The notes under the pieces are model-generated. The model saw only the letters and a program-made list of their open reading frames with translations. It was not told the DNA's origin and ran no database searches. From positions 62,001 to 126,000 of the forward strand of contig JAVYIG010001586.1 in the NCBI GenBank assembly GCA_035222895.1: DNA of 64,000 nt, written 5' to 3'. Both the position numbers and the translations under genes were made by a program. The stretch is from Strongylocentrotus droebachiensis. Lineage: Eukaryota; Echinodermata; Echinoidea; Camarodonta; Strongylocentrotidae. Numbering within the stretch: the first letter of the stretch is position 1; each line of letters opens with the position of its first letter. Positions 13,001 through 21,725 of the stretch are shown here, one piece after another.

Positions 13001-15320
13001 CAAGGATGGGAACCTGAGAAACTGGTGGGGTCGCGCCTCCGCTCTAGCCTATAAGAAAAGGACAGACTGTTTAGTATACCAGTACTCTAGCTACAAGATT
13101 GGGGGAAAACATGTGAGTCAATTATTTTGTTCTCTGCCAAAGTGGTATCCCCGATGATAATTTTGGTATTGAAAACAAAGCTGCAAAGCAAAACAGATAT
13201 CATCTCTTTGGAGCCAGAAGGGCTTTGACTCATATACTTAAGCACATGGAGTTCATGCTTCCTCAAGCAGGACATTTAATGTGAATTGTCATTCACACCT
13301 GGTAGAGAATGGGTACCTGTGAGTAGCGCTATATACAGTGCGTCCCAGAAAAAAACGAAACGGAGAATTATCGATGTTTTACCATAACTTAATCAAAGTT
13401 ATAAACAATAAATTACACATGATATTTGTAAAGCTTAGATCCTCCTCTTTCATTATTTTGATGCAACTCCTATGATGCATGTTTCACGAAAGAGTGATTA
13501 AAATAATTTGAAGCAAGGGTTCCAAAAAGTCATTTGACGAACGGTATCTGAATTTCAGTTAATTCTCGGTTTCGTTTTTTCTAGGACGCACCGTATAATA
13601 CCTTTTGGATCGCATTACTTGGAATACTTCGTAAGGAAAGGAAATGGTGCAAACGTTTAAACAGGCTTTAAAATCCAGTGACCAGGGGTAATGACGATAA
13701 TTGTAAATGATGATTGTAAAGACCATTGAAGTATTCACATCATGAGTTTAATATATAAAAACGTTACTATTCTTCTTCTTGTGGCAGGTGAATGGTGTAC
13801 TCACACTGAGTGAAAACATCGCAGATAACGGCGGTCTGAAGCTTGCTTACCAGGCCTATCAGAAGTGGCGTGAGACGTTCAACGACCCCACGGGCTTACT
13901 GAGTGGTCTGGGTCTGTCTCACGATCAGCTCTTCTTTGTGGGCTTCGGCCAGGTGTGGTGTACTTATGCTACACCTCAGTATACAGAGATGTCCATCTTG
14001 GCGGATCTTCATTCACCTGAGAAGTTCAGGTGAGGGTTCCATAATTAGTAGGTCCTATTCAAACAAGATGAAGAAACCAAAGTGAAGACAAAAATGCTGT
14101 CGGAAAAGAAAATGACATGAGCATAGTGCACATTATTTTCGCACAGCTCAAGTTTTTCACCCTTCTCTGCCACTCACTCAACCGCAAAATGGTTCTTTTA
14201 ACCGCTCTGTCTGGTGTTTCTTCTTGATGTTTACTGCCTCGTGTAAGCGGGGCTTAAAGGTACTATGTCCCATTTGTAGGCCAACAAATGAAAAGGTTAA
14301 ATTCCAACAGCATTTGAAAGATAATACTAATTTAGAACTTCCCTACAAAAAGGGGGGCTCGAAAATGTCTTAAAGTGAGAAAATAACGACTATTAGTTGT
14401 TGAATCGACATAAGTGCTACCAAGTCAGTAAGTAATAGTCCGATTTTCAGACCATTGTACCGAATGGTCGTACGTTTTGTGCTGCGCAGAGATTCAATCA
14501 GTTTAATTTTGGCCATTACAAGAAGTGGGTTATTGATGTAGACAAATGCTCATGTACCCTTTACAGCTCATTTTATGTATGTTATTACCAAAGAAGAAAA
14601 AAGCCAGTCAGTCAATCAATAATGTCTGACAGTGAAGTCTAGCAAGTAAACGGGTTTCCTTGCACAATTTGAATAATAGGACACTATTAACGTTTAAATT
14701 TCACAAATAGGACATACATGACATATTCATAATTCCTGCAAAGTTCTACAGAATTTGATGTTGGCTGCAAAAGGGACATAGTATCTTTAAAGGGGGTGTA
14801 GCATGGCAAATATTGGCTAACGCCATCTACGACTTCTTTTGGACAACTGCACGTAAACGAATGGACTTGATTAACGGTCAGCGCGCGCTAGCACGCACGT
14901 GAATACTACAGTTGCGTCGTCCGTACATATACCCGATTGGCCCCGAGTCAGGCCACGGGAAAGACATGTAGTCTCGTCATGCTACGCCCCTTTCAGGCCA
15001 ACAGTGTTGTAGTTGTAGTAGAATGTTACAATGGCATAATGCCTTATTATAATTATTGATGGATTCCCGCCAAACTTGGGTTATGTATATATCTTGCAGA
15101 GCTAATGAATTGATTAGATTTTGGGAGTCACGAGGTCAAAGGTCGGAAGATTTTACTCATACGTTCTATTCTGTTGTATAGATGATAATTGATTTCTTCG
15201 TTTGGTTCATTATCATACAGGGTTAATGGTGCTGTATCAAACATGCCAGTGTTTGCTGATGTCTTCAACTGTCCATCGGGTACCCCTATGAACCCGAAAA
15301 AGAAATGTGAAGTTTGGTGA
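873..15320 (+). CDS. M13 zinc metallopeptidase, endothelin-converting-enzyme/neprilysin-like (3' ten exons)
   Basis: Coding exons: 873-1037, 1398-1478, 1958-2082, 4441-4666, 7798-7974, 9021-9124, 12208-12318, 12920-13112, 13788-14029, 15221-15320. They join in phase into 507 residues; family members have about 750-770, so roughly 250 N-terminal residues (cytoplasmic tail, membrane anchor, start of ectodomain) lie outside the window. Visible hallmarks are the substrate-binding NAFYSP motif, HELTH (residues 343-347 of this fragment; two zinc-ligand His and catalytic Glu), ENIADNGG (third zinc ligand Glu403, Asp407), DLHSP with the conserved His, and a C-terminal CEVW. Known M13 enzymes are type II membrane proteins that clip extracellular peptides. 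Wording around [15 protein letters not shown] and SGTPMNP resembles ECE more than neprilysin, but the ECE/NEP call is by eye. No catalytic residue is missing and no frameshift is seen. Confidence 0.95.
1398..1478 (+). CDS. M13 peptidase, visible exon 2
   Basis: 27 codons, phase 0/0. The acceptor is ctcaatacag and the donor gtaagt. It encodes a segment ending [13 protein letters not shown], like the ectodomain YNKMTI-type stretch of family members. Confidence 0.88.
1958..2082 (+). CDS. M13 peptidase, visible exon 3
   Basis: 125 nt, phase 0 in and two bases of an Arg codon out. The acceptor is gttttccag and the donor gtaggt. It encodes [11 protein letters not shown] through LLKHTDKR, matching the L..L...T..R region of M13 ectodomains. 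The codon is completed by the first base of the next exon at 4441. Confidence 0.9.
2575..4402 (-). mobile_element. Degenerate non-LTR retrotransposon (LINE) fragment
   Basis: Minus-strand text shows an endonuclease-like part (about 4260-3760: [16 protein letters not shown], a GDFNS-like box with the Gly changed, NPDLIF). It is followed by reverse transcriptase: NGLPQGSV near 2980, YADDL at about 2873-2887, then NPDKTQ near 2760. The frame is broken repeatedly by shifts and stops, so it is inactive. The copy stops just after the RT palm, with no thumb or 3' UTR. Wording is jockey-like, but the clade is uncertain. It sits in the intron between M13 exons 3 and 4, antisense to that gene. Confidence 0.85.
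4405..4424. repeat. (AAAT)n microsatellite
   Basis: Five tandem copies of a 4-bp unit lie between the 5' edge of the LINE fragment and the acceptor of the exon at 4441. Confidence 0.9.
4441..4666 (+). CDS. M13 peptidase, visible exon 4
   Basis: 226 nt: one base completing Arg, then 75 codons, phase 0 out. The acceptor is tattgtacag and the donor gtgaac. It encodes the Trp/Cys-containing segment and the FVREVV stretch equivalent to the LYV.A.F region. Joined to the exon at 7798 it aligns with family members without a gap, so no exon seems to be missing between them. Confidence 0.9.
4906..5445. mobile_element. TIR element, diverged copy 1
   Basis: This 0.54-kb sequence matches 14254-14790 over its whole length, including the block from TTTGAAAGATAATACTAATT to TTTAAATTT. 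Its ends are decayed relatives of the inverted termini seen clearly in the other copy. It has no coding capacity. Like copy 2, it lies in an intron of the M13 gene. Confidence 0.75.
5541..7660. mobile_element. Nested TIR element carrying a 51-bp minisatellite
   Basis: An inverted pair, GTCCACACACAACGC at 5853 with CCGTGATTAGGCGTGATTAG through 5890 against its complement at 7621-7658, marks an outer element. A related end occurs again at 5541. Inside, a second inverted pair (ATTAGGGGCTTTTCGTTTGT at 5981-6000 against 7544-7567) marks an inner element that holds the pyrimidine minisatellite. Repeated TATACGTCGTATA-like palindromes lie at 5580-5960. No transposase is visible. Confidence 0.7.
6200..7365. 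repeat. 51-bp pyrimidine-rich minisatellite
   Basis: About twenty imperfect tandem copies of a 51-bp unit containing TTATGTTATTCTTTG, CCTTCTTTCACCTTC and TCTGTCTTTCC. Because 51 is divisible by 3 and the unit has no stop in forward frames, three long overlapping open frames arise; they are not credible genes. Confidence 0.93.
7798..7974 (+). CDS. M13 peptidase, visible exon 5
   Basis: 59 codons, phase 0/0. The acceptor is cttctcattacag and the donor gtaagt. It encodes [10 protein letters not shown], then [16 protein letters not shown] and IGFPDWI, a signature stretch (L.WMD..T...A.EKA..I...IG.P) of neprilysin/ECE. Confidence 0.95.
8476..8818. mobile_element. Head-to-head pair of tRNA-derived SINEs
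   Basis: The outer ~80 bp on each side are inverted repeats (AAACATATTTGTGGCTTA at the left end, TAAGCCACAAATATGTTT at the right). Just inside each arm lies a tRNA-like head with a B box: GGTACAAGTCCCGC on the right, and GGTTCAAGTCCCGC on the minus strand at left. The shared tails run outward, so two copies face each other head to head. A single MITE that captured tRNA sequence is an alternative. Confidence 0.7.
8669..8742 (+). other. tRNA-like SINE head
   Basis: A 74-nt segment with A-box-like (ACCTGGTGGTAGAG) and B-box-like (GGTACAAGTCCCGC) sequences and GGATC/GATCC-like ends. T33 is not conserved and the T-loop is altered, so it is a SINE promoter head, not a working tRNA gene. Confidence 0.55.
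9021..9124 (+). CDS. M13 peptidase, visible exon 6
   Basis: 104 nt, phase 0 in, two bases out. The acceptor is cactacacag and the donor gtatgt. It encodes [12 protein letters not shown] through EPVDKT, matching the FFQN.LN..........LR.P segment upstream of the NAYYSP motif. The last codon is completed by the exon at 12208, giving Glu-Trp. Confidence 0.92.
9125..10667. other. Intron; poly-G/poly-T tract, possible old LINE tail
   Basis: No exon was found. A poly-G run is followed by T-rich simple sequence at about 9466-9535. Around 10060-10100 the text resembles a retroelement 3' end (CCCTGAAGGGGGTCAATAGA before AATAAAAT), but this is weak. Confidence 0.4.
10668..10931. repeat. 264-bp near-perfect palindrome
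   Basis: Arms of about 125 bp pair with almost no mismatch around a centre near 10800. Both termini equal the terminal repeat of the surrounding element, so this may be a separate fold-back MITE of the same family inserted at, or fused to, the left end. Confidence 0.9.
11268..11492. mobile_element. CACTA-type palindromic MITE, copy A
   Basis: Termini are CACTATGAACATGACAG and its complement, with a 3-bp flanking duplication AGA. The whole 225 bp folds back on itself around an off-centre loop near 11380. The CACTA/TAGTG ends and 3-bp duplication fit the CACTA (EnSpm/CMC) group. Two further copies lie in the tRNA array. Confidence 0.8.
12208..12318 (+). CDS. M13 peptidase, visible exon 7 (NAFYS motif)
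   Basis: 111 nt. The acceptor atgttag is weak, but it is the only one giving the required phase and restoring the conserved Trp. A later AG at 12229 would break the frame. It encodes [15 protein letters not shown] and GILQAPFY, the substrate-binding Asn-Ala and the strand before the zinc helix. The donor is gtaagt. Confidence 0.92.
12920..13112 (+). CDS. M13 peptidase, visible exon 8 (HELTH zinc site)
   Basis: 193 nt, with one base completing Met, phase 0 out. The acceptor is tatttgcag and the donor gtgagt. It encodes [18 protein letters not shown] followed by [10 protein letters not shown] and WW. HELTH supplies two zinc ligands and the catalytic Glu. Confidence 0.97.
13336..13593. mobile_element. 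Tc1/mariner-type MITE, 258-bp copy
   Basis: Termini CAGTGCGTCCCAGAAAAAA and its near complement are flanked by TA on both sides. Terminal and subterminal sequence matches the 881-bp element at 18968-19848. There is no coding capacity. Confidence 0.85.
13788..14029 (+). CDS. M13 peptidase, visible exon 9 (ENIADNGG)
   Basis: 242 nt, phase 0 in, two bases of Arg out. The acceptor is tcttgtggcag and the donor gtgagg. It encodes [18 protein letters not shown], giving the third zinc ligand Glu and the following Asp. [11 protein letters not shown] and LHSPEKFR follow, with the conserved His and Arg of the active site. Confidence 0.97.
14254..14790. mobile_element. TIR element with TTAA ends, copy 2
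   Basis: The left end reads TTAAAGGTACTATGTCCC and the right end GGGACATAGTATCTTTAA, an 18-bp inverted repeat with one mismatch. TTAA at both outer ends could be a duplicated target, as in piggyBac-like transposons, or part of the repeat. It is 537 bp and non-coding, with its sister copy at 4906-5445. Confidence 0.8.
14789..14993. mobile_element. Short MITE abutting the TTAA element
   Basis: The left end AAAGGGGGTGTAGCATGG and right end CATGCTACGCCCCTTT are inverted repeats about 16 bp long. The interior is GC-rich relative to its surroundings. It abuts the preceding element and shares two bases with it. Confidence 0.65.
15221..15320 (+). CDS. M13 peptidase, terminal exon
   Basis: 100 nt including TGA at 15318-15320. 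The acceptor is tatcatacag. It encodes a short segment ending [16 protein letters not shown]. The C.VW end is the invariant C-terminus of ECE/neprilysin, whose last Cys forms a disulphide. Confidence 0.95.
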
Positions 15321-15745
15321 AAGACAACAAGCTGAAGTATTAAAGAGAGCCTATAAAGTAAAGAGAGCTTTAGGACACAAAACGTGCAAGCAAACCAAAG
15401 TGTCCTTTTGCTGTGAAAAATGGACTTTCCCATGAATTTGTGTATTAGTTTTCCATTTTTTGGTTATTATCAACACTTTTACACTATCAGTGTTTCTAAA
15501 GTATACTATTGAAATAATAATGACACCATCTATGATAAAGCAACATTGCCTAACAGGAATTGTTGTTATGAGTTTACGAGTATTATGAATGAATTACGAT
15601 ATTTACATGTTAAATGAACACAGAAACTTGCTTTGCACAACAGTTTTAGAGTATTATAGTTGTATATATTTTCGGTTGTAAAATCTCATGTACATTTCAG
15701 TAATGTTAAAAGAGTTTGAAATAAAGATTTCTTTTCCAGATTTTC
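15321..15745 (+). other. M13 gene 3' UTR
   Basis: Sequence between the stop codon and the first good polyadenylation signal. It is AT-rich with no other exon. The extent is inferred from the signal at 15720. Confidence 0.6.
15720..15725 (+). promoter_or_regulatory. Polyadenylation signal AATAAA
   Basis: AATAAA lies about 400 bp past the M13 stop, followed by a T-rich stretch. Confidence 0.6.
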
Positions 15746-17505
15746 ACCTTGCATTCAACTGATGAAGCAGTACTGTATCGAATAGTTTGTTGTATATTCT
15801 ATATTGAATAATGATAGCAATATGTTATCTACAGACATAAATAGTATGCCTTTAATATTCTATAAATAACAGTGTTGCATGATTTTCAACATAGCAAATG
15901 ACTTTTTGAAACTATCTGTATGATGGGGAAATAGTTTACATCTGAAGACTAGTACTATAATGCTCTGGGTTTAAACTGTGAATCTATATGCCAAACCAAA
16001 TGTCTACATAGTCTTTGTGTAGTCATTTAAAAGTCAAGTAAAATGAGTCTGCATTGTAGTTTTTGTTATCCATGAATGCATGTACATGTAGCTTAAATCA
16101 CTTAAAAACCAGTTATCTTGTACGTTTGTTTGCTGTATCTGGTCATTTATTCAACTAGCTCTAAATATTTTCAACTCTAAATATAATATCTTAATTACTG
16201 TTCCTTTTTTGATCGTTATGATTTTTATGTTTCTTTTCTGCTGTAATAGCGCTTAATAAGAATCAATTATTATAATTATTATTAAAAGTTTTAGAAAGAG
16301 AGTTGAGCATGTTTTCAATATTCTTTCATGCTGTTTTATTTTGGTGTTTTGTATAAACTCATCTGATCAGGATGATTAGTAAATTGTCGTCCTTCTAGGA
16401 TTTTGTTGGCTTTCAAACTTAATGCAGAAATTCATACATTTATGAAATATTATAACCTGACTTTATCTTCCCGGAAATTATTTGTGAAAGATATCTTTTA
16501 TACTCATAACTAATGGCTTAACATATTTTGATATAATTGTTTTTAACTCCAGATCAAAAAAGAAGTTATCTATTAAAGAGATGTTGTTTTTATTTGGTTT
16601 TGTTCTTGTTACAATCAGCAGGTATTGGTGACTATAACATATGACTAAACACTTTATGAAGGTCAATTGATGTATAGTCTTCTAATCTTTCACCAATACA
16701 GCATAGTTGAGTTACAGTGAATTAAAAGAACAAAAATAATTATTGTAAAAAGAAAAGTCATATTGTCTAAAGTAGTCAAATCTATGGTGTACTTTGAAAC
16801 GATGGACAATGGGAAAGTAAAATAATCAGTTTACGCTTTTGTTTAGTCTTTGAAATTGTTTTTCTTCTTCATAATTACCCTATTGAAGTTATTTCTCGGC
16901 TACTTATACTGGAAGAATTACAAAAATATATTCGTAATTTCTTTGATCTATACATGATTTATGAACTTATTGGATCTTAATTTGTATAAATTTGGTGAAA
17001 TAATTAGTGCTGGGATTTGCAATGTAGCTCATGCTCCTATTAAACAATTCATTTAAAATTGTGCAGTGTAATATTATGTATTTAATTTGTATTTGCCAGT
17101 GTAGAACTCACATGCATATATACTTTTTTGTTTTGTTGCTTGTATATATATTGTTTGAATGCATGATGCCGAACACAGTCTATTTTTTCTTGTCAAATAA
17201 GTTTACATTTACTTTGATTAGGTTTGTACACAGTGGCATAGCACGGGACCAATTACTGAGGGGGGCAATGGTGTTGGAGGGGAAGGGTTTGGGATTACAT
17301 GGGGCACCAATCTTAGGTCCATGCTTGAAGTATTGGGACGAAACAAGACTACATGTATGAAATAAAGGGTAGGTGCAAAGTGCTCAAATGATCTTTGTTT
17401 TCTTTCCCTTTTCTTTCTCACTATTTCTCTTACCACTGCTTCTACATTGGTAGGCCTATTTCTTTACATTATTTTGTCTTTCAGGCACAGTCTAAATCTA
17501 TATAG
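15746..17505. other. Intergenic, AT-rich
   Basis: No gene was recognised. Around 17233 a CAGTGGCATAGCACGGG/GAGGGGGGCAATG phrase resembles the start of the G-rich transposon ends seen near 46212 and 46658; its other end was not found. Confidence 0.5.
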
Positions 17506-17770
17506 GGTAGGGTGAATGTTGTCCGGTCCGTAACCGTCGTGGCGGTCATGAATGGCAGCGTCAAAGAGCTCCTTGAAAACCTGTCAGATTCCAAGGAAAC
17601 GTATTAAGAAAGTGATGTAACAGAAGAAGCAGATGGAGAAGCCAGGATAAAAGAAGTCAAGAAGAAGAAGAAGATGAAGAAGAAGAAGAAGGACAAAAAT
17701 GGAAAGCAAACGAAGAGAAAGAAAGAGAAAGGAGTCAAAGGAACAGAAGAAGAGAGAGAGAAAGAAATGA
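17506..17770 (-). pseudogene. Inverted truncated duplicate of creatine kinase intron 2/exon 3
   Basis: The minus-strand text reproduces about 190 bp of the intron upstream of the exon at 23277 (same CCTGGCTTCTCCATCTGC and TTCCTTGGAATCTGACAG phrases). It then reproduces the first ~75 bp of that exon with about one change ([18 protein letters not shown]). Homology stops abruptly at 17506, with no rest of exon 3 beyond it. Retained intron shows a DNA-level duplication, not a retrocopy. It is too short to encode a kinase. Confidence 0.9.
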
Positions 17771-18074
17771 AAAGTAGTGGGGAAAATTAAATGATAGTTC
17801 TAATTTACTTTCTTTACATTTGATTTTTACTTTCCTTTTTAACTCTTGTTAAGCTCCCAATGCTAGCGCCGCCCTTTGGAGTTATCCTTAAGGTGGACAT
17901 TCAAAGAAAATCACAAATATGTCAAATAATATATCACTAGAAACTGGTAAGCCAAAAGATGGCCATAGTGCAAGTTTAGGTCTACTACATATAGGGTGAT
18001 TTATAAAAATACAAATAAAACCACCTCCGTAGCATCTGGGATATAAGAGAGATTCGCCAGAAAAATAACGATGT

Positions 18075-18330
18075 TTTAATAATAATAATAATAATATTAA
18101 ATAATATTGAATTGTTATATAGCGCTTAATACAAATGTCTCTAAGCGCTTTACAAATATACTATTACCCCGGTCATTGGATTCAGTGCTTGCCCGCACAC
18201 AACGTGTGCACAATCTCCACTCCCTGGGGAGCATTCCAGCCAGGCGATATACATGACGCTCAAAAACTGTTGACCAACAATGACGGTCGCATCCTACCGG
18301 GTACCCATTTAACACCTGGGTGGATAGTAG
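18075..18330. repeat. Dispersed repeat with (AAT)n and AGCGCTT boxes
   Basis: An (AAT)n run leads into TTATATAGCGCTTAATACAA and TAAGCGCTTTACAAAT, then ATCCTACCGGGTACCCATTT and ACCTGGGTGG. These phrases are typical of a widespread interspersed repeat in marine invertebrates (established in general terms; family name not assigned). A related phrase (CCAGGGTGGAGAGTGGCAAA) occurs near 62990. Confidence 0.55.
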
Positions 18331-18337
18331 CAAGTGC

Positions 18338-18386
18338 AGTACAGTAGAATGAATATGATAAGTTATTGTATTCATTCTACTGTACT
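18338..18386. repeat. Small perfect hairpin
   Basis: AGTACAGTAGAATGAATA and its complement flank a short AT-rich loop. Confidence 0.8.
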
Positions 18387-18967
18387 AACCCAATGACATG
18401 CAAAAAATCCTGAAAACAAATCTCAAAACCACAAAGATATTTATGGTTTTGTTTGAAGGCGTCACTGTGCGACACCCTCTAACAGTTAATTCTCCCGACC
18501 ATTTTTGAATTTTCCCAACCGTTTTTCGATGAAAATAAGACATAAGACAGGCTTTTTAAAATCTTTCAACACTTCAATGTCTGGAATGGTATAGAGAGCC
18601 AATTCATTGCTTTGTGACGATTAACATTCACCTAAAATGTAATTACTGTAGATAGTAATATAGTTGGGAGAATTAAGGAGTCGATCAGATCAGTTTTCCC
18701 CAATTTTTGTCATTAATAATGGTCTCTTTTCACTCAAACTTTCAGATTATTTTTAATTGTACATTTAGCATTGAAGTAACTACCATTTTCCCTCATCTGA
18801 ACAATGTTACCAAGTCCCTTTTATCTCGATTATTCAGCATCATTATTCAGCAACAGCATCATTTAATCAAACCTAATAACAGCCTTTCCTCCTTTTCCTT
18901 CTTTTAGTCATACTCATTCAATGATTTAATGTCAACTTTCTTGTAAATATTCCTCACACTGGCAATA

Positions 18968-19848
18968 CAGTGCGTCCCAGAAAAAACGAAACCGAGAAGT
19001 ATCGATGTTCTATCATAACTTAATCACAACTATAATTAATGAATGATACATATTTGGAAAGCTTAGAGTCTCCTCTTTCATGTGATGCTACTCACGTGAT
19101 GCATATTTCACGCATGAGTGATTAAAAGCAATTTGAAGGAAGGAAACCAAAAAGACATTTGGCTGGCGGTTTCTGAATTTCGAAGAATAATTCACATTTC
19201 TAGAAAGTTGAGTATCTGCCCTTTCATTTGACACCTCAATCAGCGAAAATGAGCGAGGAATGACAAAGTTCTGTTTGTTTAAAGTAGTGCTTGCATTTCC
19301 ATAATTTGATTAAACGAATTCGTTTTCACTTGCTGCCTGCCGTATCAATAAACGAAATTAACAAAAGACTTAACTCCGTTTCGTCGACAATCAACGGTAG
19401 ACGAGAGACTTCATGCATGGCTGATTGTCAACGAAACGGAGTTAAGTCTTTTGTCAAATCTGCTTTTTGCTACGGCAGGCACCCAGTGAAAACGAATTCG
19501 TTTGTTAAAATTATGAAAATGTAAGGGCTACTTTAAGCAAACAGAACTTCGTTATTCCTGACTCATTTTTCTTGATTGATGTATCATAATGAAAGAGCAG
19601 AAAATGAACTTTCTAGAAATATGAATTTTTCTTTGAAATTCAGATACCGCCCGCCAAATTAGTTTTTGGTTTCCTTCCTTCAAATTGCTTTTAATCACTC
19701 ATGCGTGAATTATGCATCACGTGAGTAGCATCAACTGAAAGAGGAGACTCTAAGCTTTCCAAATATGTATCATTCATTAATTATGGTTGTGATTAAGTTA
19801 TGATAAAACATCGATACTTCTCGGTTTCGTTTTTTCTGGGACGCACTG
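18968..19848. mobile_element. 881-bp fold-back Tc1/mariner-type element
   Basis: TA-flanked ends start CAGTGCGTCCCAGAAAAAAC. The two halves are long inverted repeats of about 420 bp each, meeting at a loop near 19396-19421. The outer parts match the 258-bp MITE at 13336-13593. No transposase remains; it would fold into one very long hairpin. Confidence 0.9.
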
Positions 19849-21339
19849 TATAGTGTTCAATGATAATGCACATACTGCCACTATTATACGGCACTAATTC
19901 ATAATAGTCATTCATACTCATTAATGCCTGGTAATCAAGATTCAAGAATGAACAGGCGTAATCAGCAGCAAAAATATATCCACACTGACAGCTTCACAAC
20001 TTTTCGCCAAGCCCAGAGTCAAGACAAAGGTATTCATTATTGACTGGGACATTTGCAGTACAGCACAATAAACTAACGCGCATGGGACTTAGCAATGGGT
20101 AACGTACAATCCATACCGGCTTCAATGTGAATGCAGAAAAGTGTAAAGAAATTTCCAGTCATTTGGAACATAGTTCCATTCATTTTAAAGAGACATAATG
20201 GGCAGCCAAAATAATGTCAACAAAATATGATATGTGTTTCATCCTTCCGGGTTCATGAGCTGCTAAGACTGATGAACGCAGACGACATTCTTTGATATAT
20301 AACTTCCGGGTGTACGTTGTATTATGTACGTAGTCTTATATCGGAAGAAAGCTAAATTATTTCTCTGAGAAAGGCGGCAAGTGCAGGAGCCATGAGACAT
20401 AATTATCATTAACAAAAAATGAAAACCATTAAACATCAGATCTCTCTCTACAACTTACTTCTCCTTCAAATAAATAAGATTTGTTTTGGCAACTTAGGCC
20501 TAGACAAAAGAAGAGTGCACCCAATTGAAGGCCTCAATGTTGTGCCCTTCACGGCATCTCTTTTTCTTTCTTTCTTTCCATAAAGATATTATGTGGGTAA
20601 GTGTCCCTAGTAGCGTTCTGGTCCACACGAGGCAATTATATACACCCCATTCACGTTTGTTAACATGTTCTCATTAGGGTAAGGGAAGGTAAATTAGGAT
20701 GTAACTGTAGGATGTAGGAAATAACTGTGATAATACGTTTAGATTGATTGACTTTGTTTGTAAAATATATTTAGATTTACATTATAAAATAGAGAAAATG
20801 ATAGAGAAAAAATACATATATATCTTTAAAACAGGATGACCTGTGAATGCAAATAGGTCTGATTATTTATTTGTTTGGGTATTGAAAATACTCTGAATTT
20901 TAAAGCATTGCAAACTGAAACCTAAAGCGTGTGTGTGTGTGAAGGGGGGGGGGGTGCTATGATATGCGCCCCCCTTTTTTTAAAGGGGAAGGGGATATGA
21001 AAAGGGGATATGACCCTATGCCTGTTGATACCCTTGGCAGTAAGGGCCCGTTATCATACATCAACAAGTTTGACACTCAGAGAGATCATAGATGCCTCAA
21101 TTACTTTTCCTTATAGACTCGATGTGATGAGGGGTTGTAATGTCAAATATTGAGCTAAAATCTACAGAAGGTCTATCCCGTTTACCAGGGAAATTATCTT
21201 CTTCATATTCTCTTCTTTTCTTTTTCTCCTTCTCCTTACTCATTTTTTTTTTCTTTTCTTTGAAGGTACTGAGCATGGTACACATTTTTTTTAATTGACT
21301 GCAGACGACACAAGTATACACCTGTTATTACACTACGTT
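19849..21339. other. Intergenic upstream of creatine kinase
   Basis: No gene was recognised. It contains a G run followed by a C run at about 20943-20978 and T-rich sequence at 21240-21295. It may hold distal regulatory sequence, but nothing specific is supported. Confidence 0.5.
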
Positions 21340-21621
21340 CGTACATCACGCGCGCAGCTCAACTTTTAACCAATGACGTGAGATGTACCGCGCGCATACT
21401 TCTTGCGCATGTCTTTTCTACTTCTTTGATGACGTAATTCAATTGTTTCCAAGATCATGTTGGTAGCGCGCAGCCAAACAAATCACAGGTGTTAAAGGCA
21501 TATTAAGCACATCTCCGCTAGCTCACTTGATCAAGTTGAAAACAAAAGCTGCTAGTATAAAATCACAAGGCGAATACTATTTTTTTGAGGAAGAACATTT
21601 ATTATCATTTAAAGTATCACA
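21340..21621 (+). promoter_or_regulatory. Creatine kinase promoter and 5' UTR
   Basis: A GC-richer block contains CCAAT at 21370, CRE-like TGACGTGA (21374-21381) and TGACGTAA (21430-21437), and TATAAAA at 21556-21562. Initiation would be expected near 21587, leaving a 5' UTR of about 35 nt before ATG at 21622. Site functions are inferred from sequence only. Confidence 0.6.
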
Positions 21622-21725
21622 ATGGAGAAACAAATTGAAGAAGCTTTTCAATTTCTTAAGGATAACCCGAAAGTGACAGCATTAGCATTGGGAGCTCTGC
21701 TCGGGGTCGGTGCAGTGTACTATGG
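21622..21725 (+). CDS. Creatine kinase exon 1 (N-terminal hydrophobic segment)
   Basis: 104 nt, ending in two bases of Gly35. It encodes [17 protein letters not shown], then an 18-residue hydrophobic stretch ending AVYYG. The ATG context is acaATGG, preceded by a TATA box 66 bp upstream. The donor is gtatgt. Phase fits exon 2 exactly. This is the least certain part of the model because there is no family resemblance here. Confidence 0.7.
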
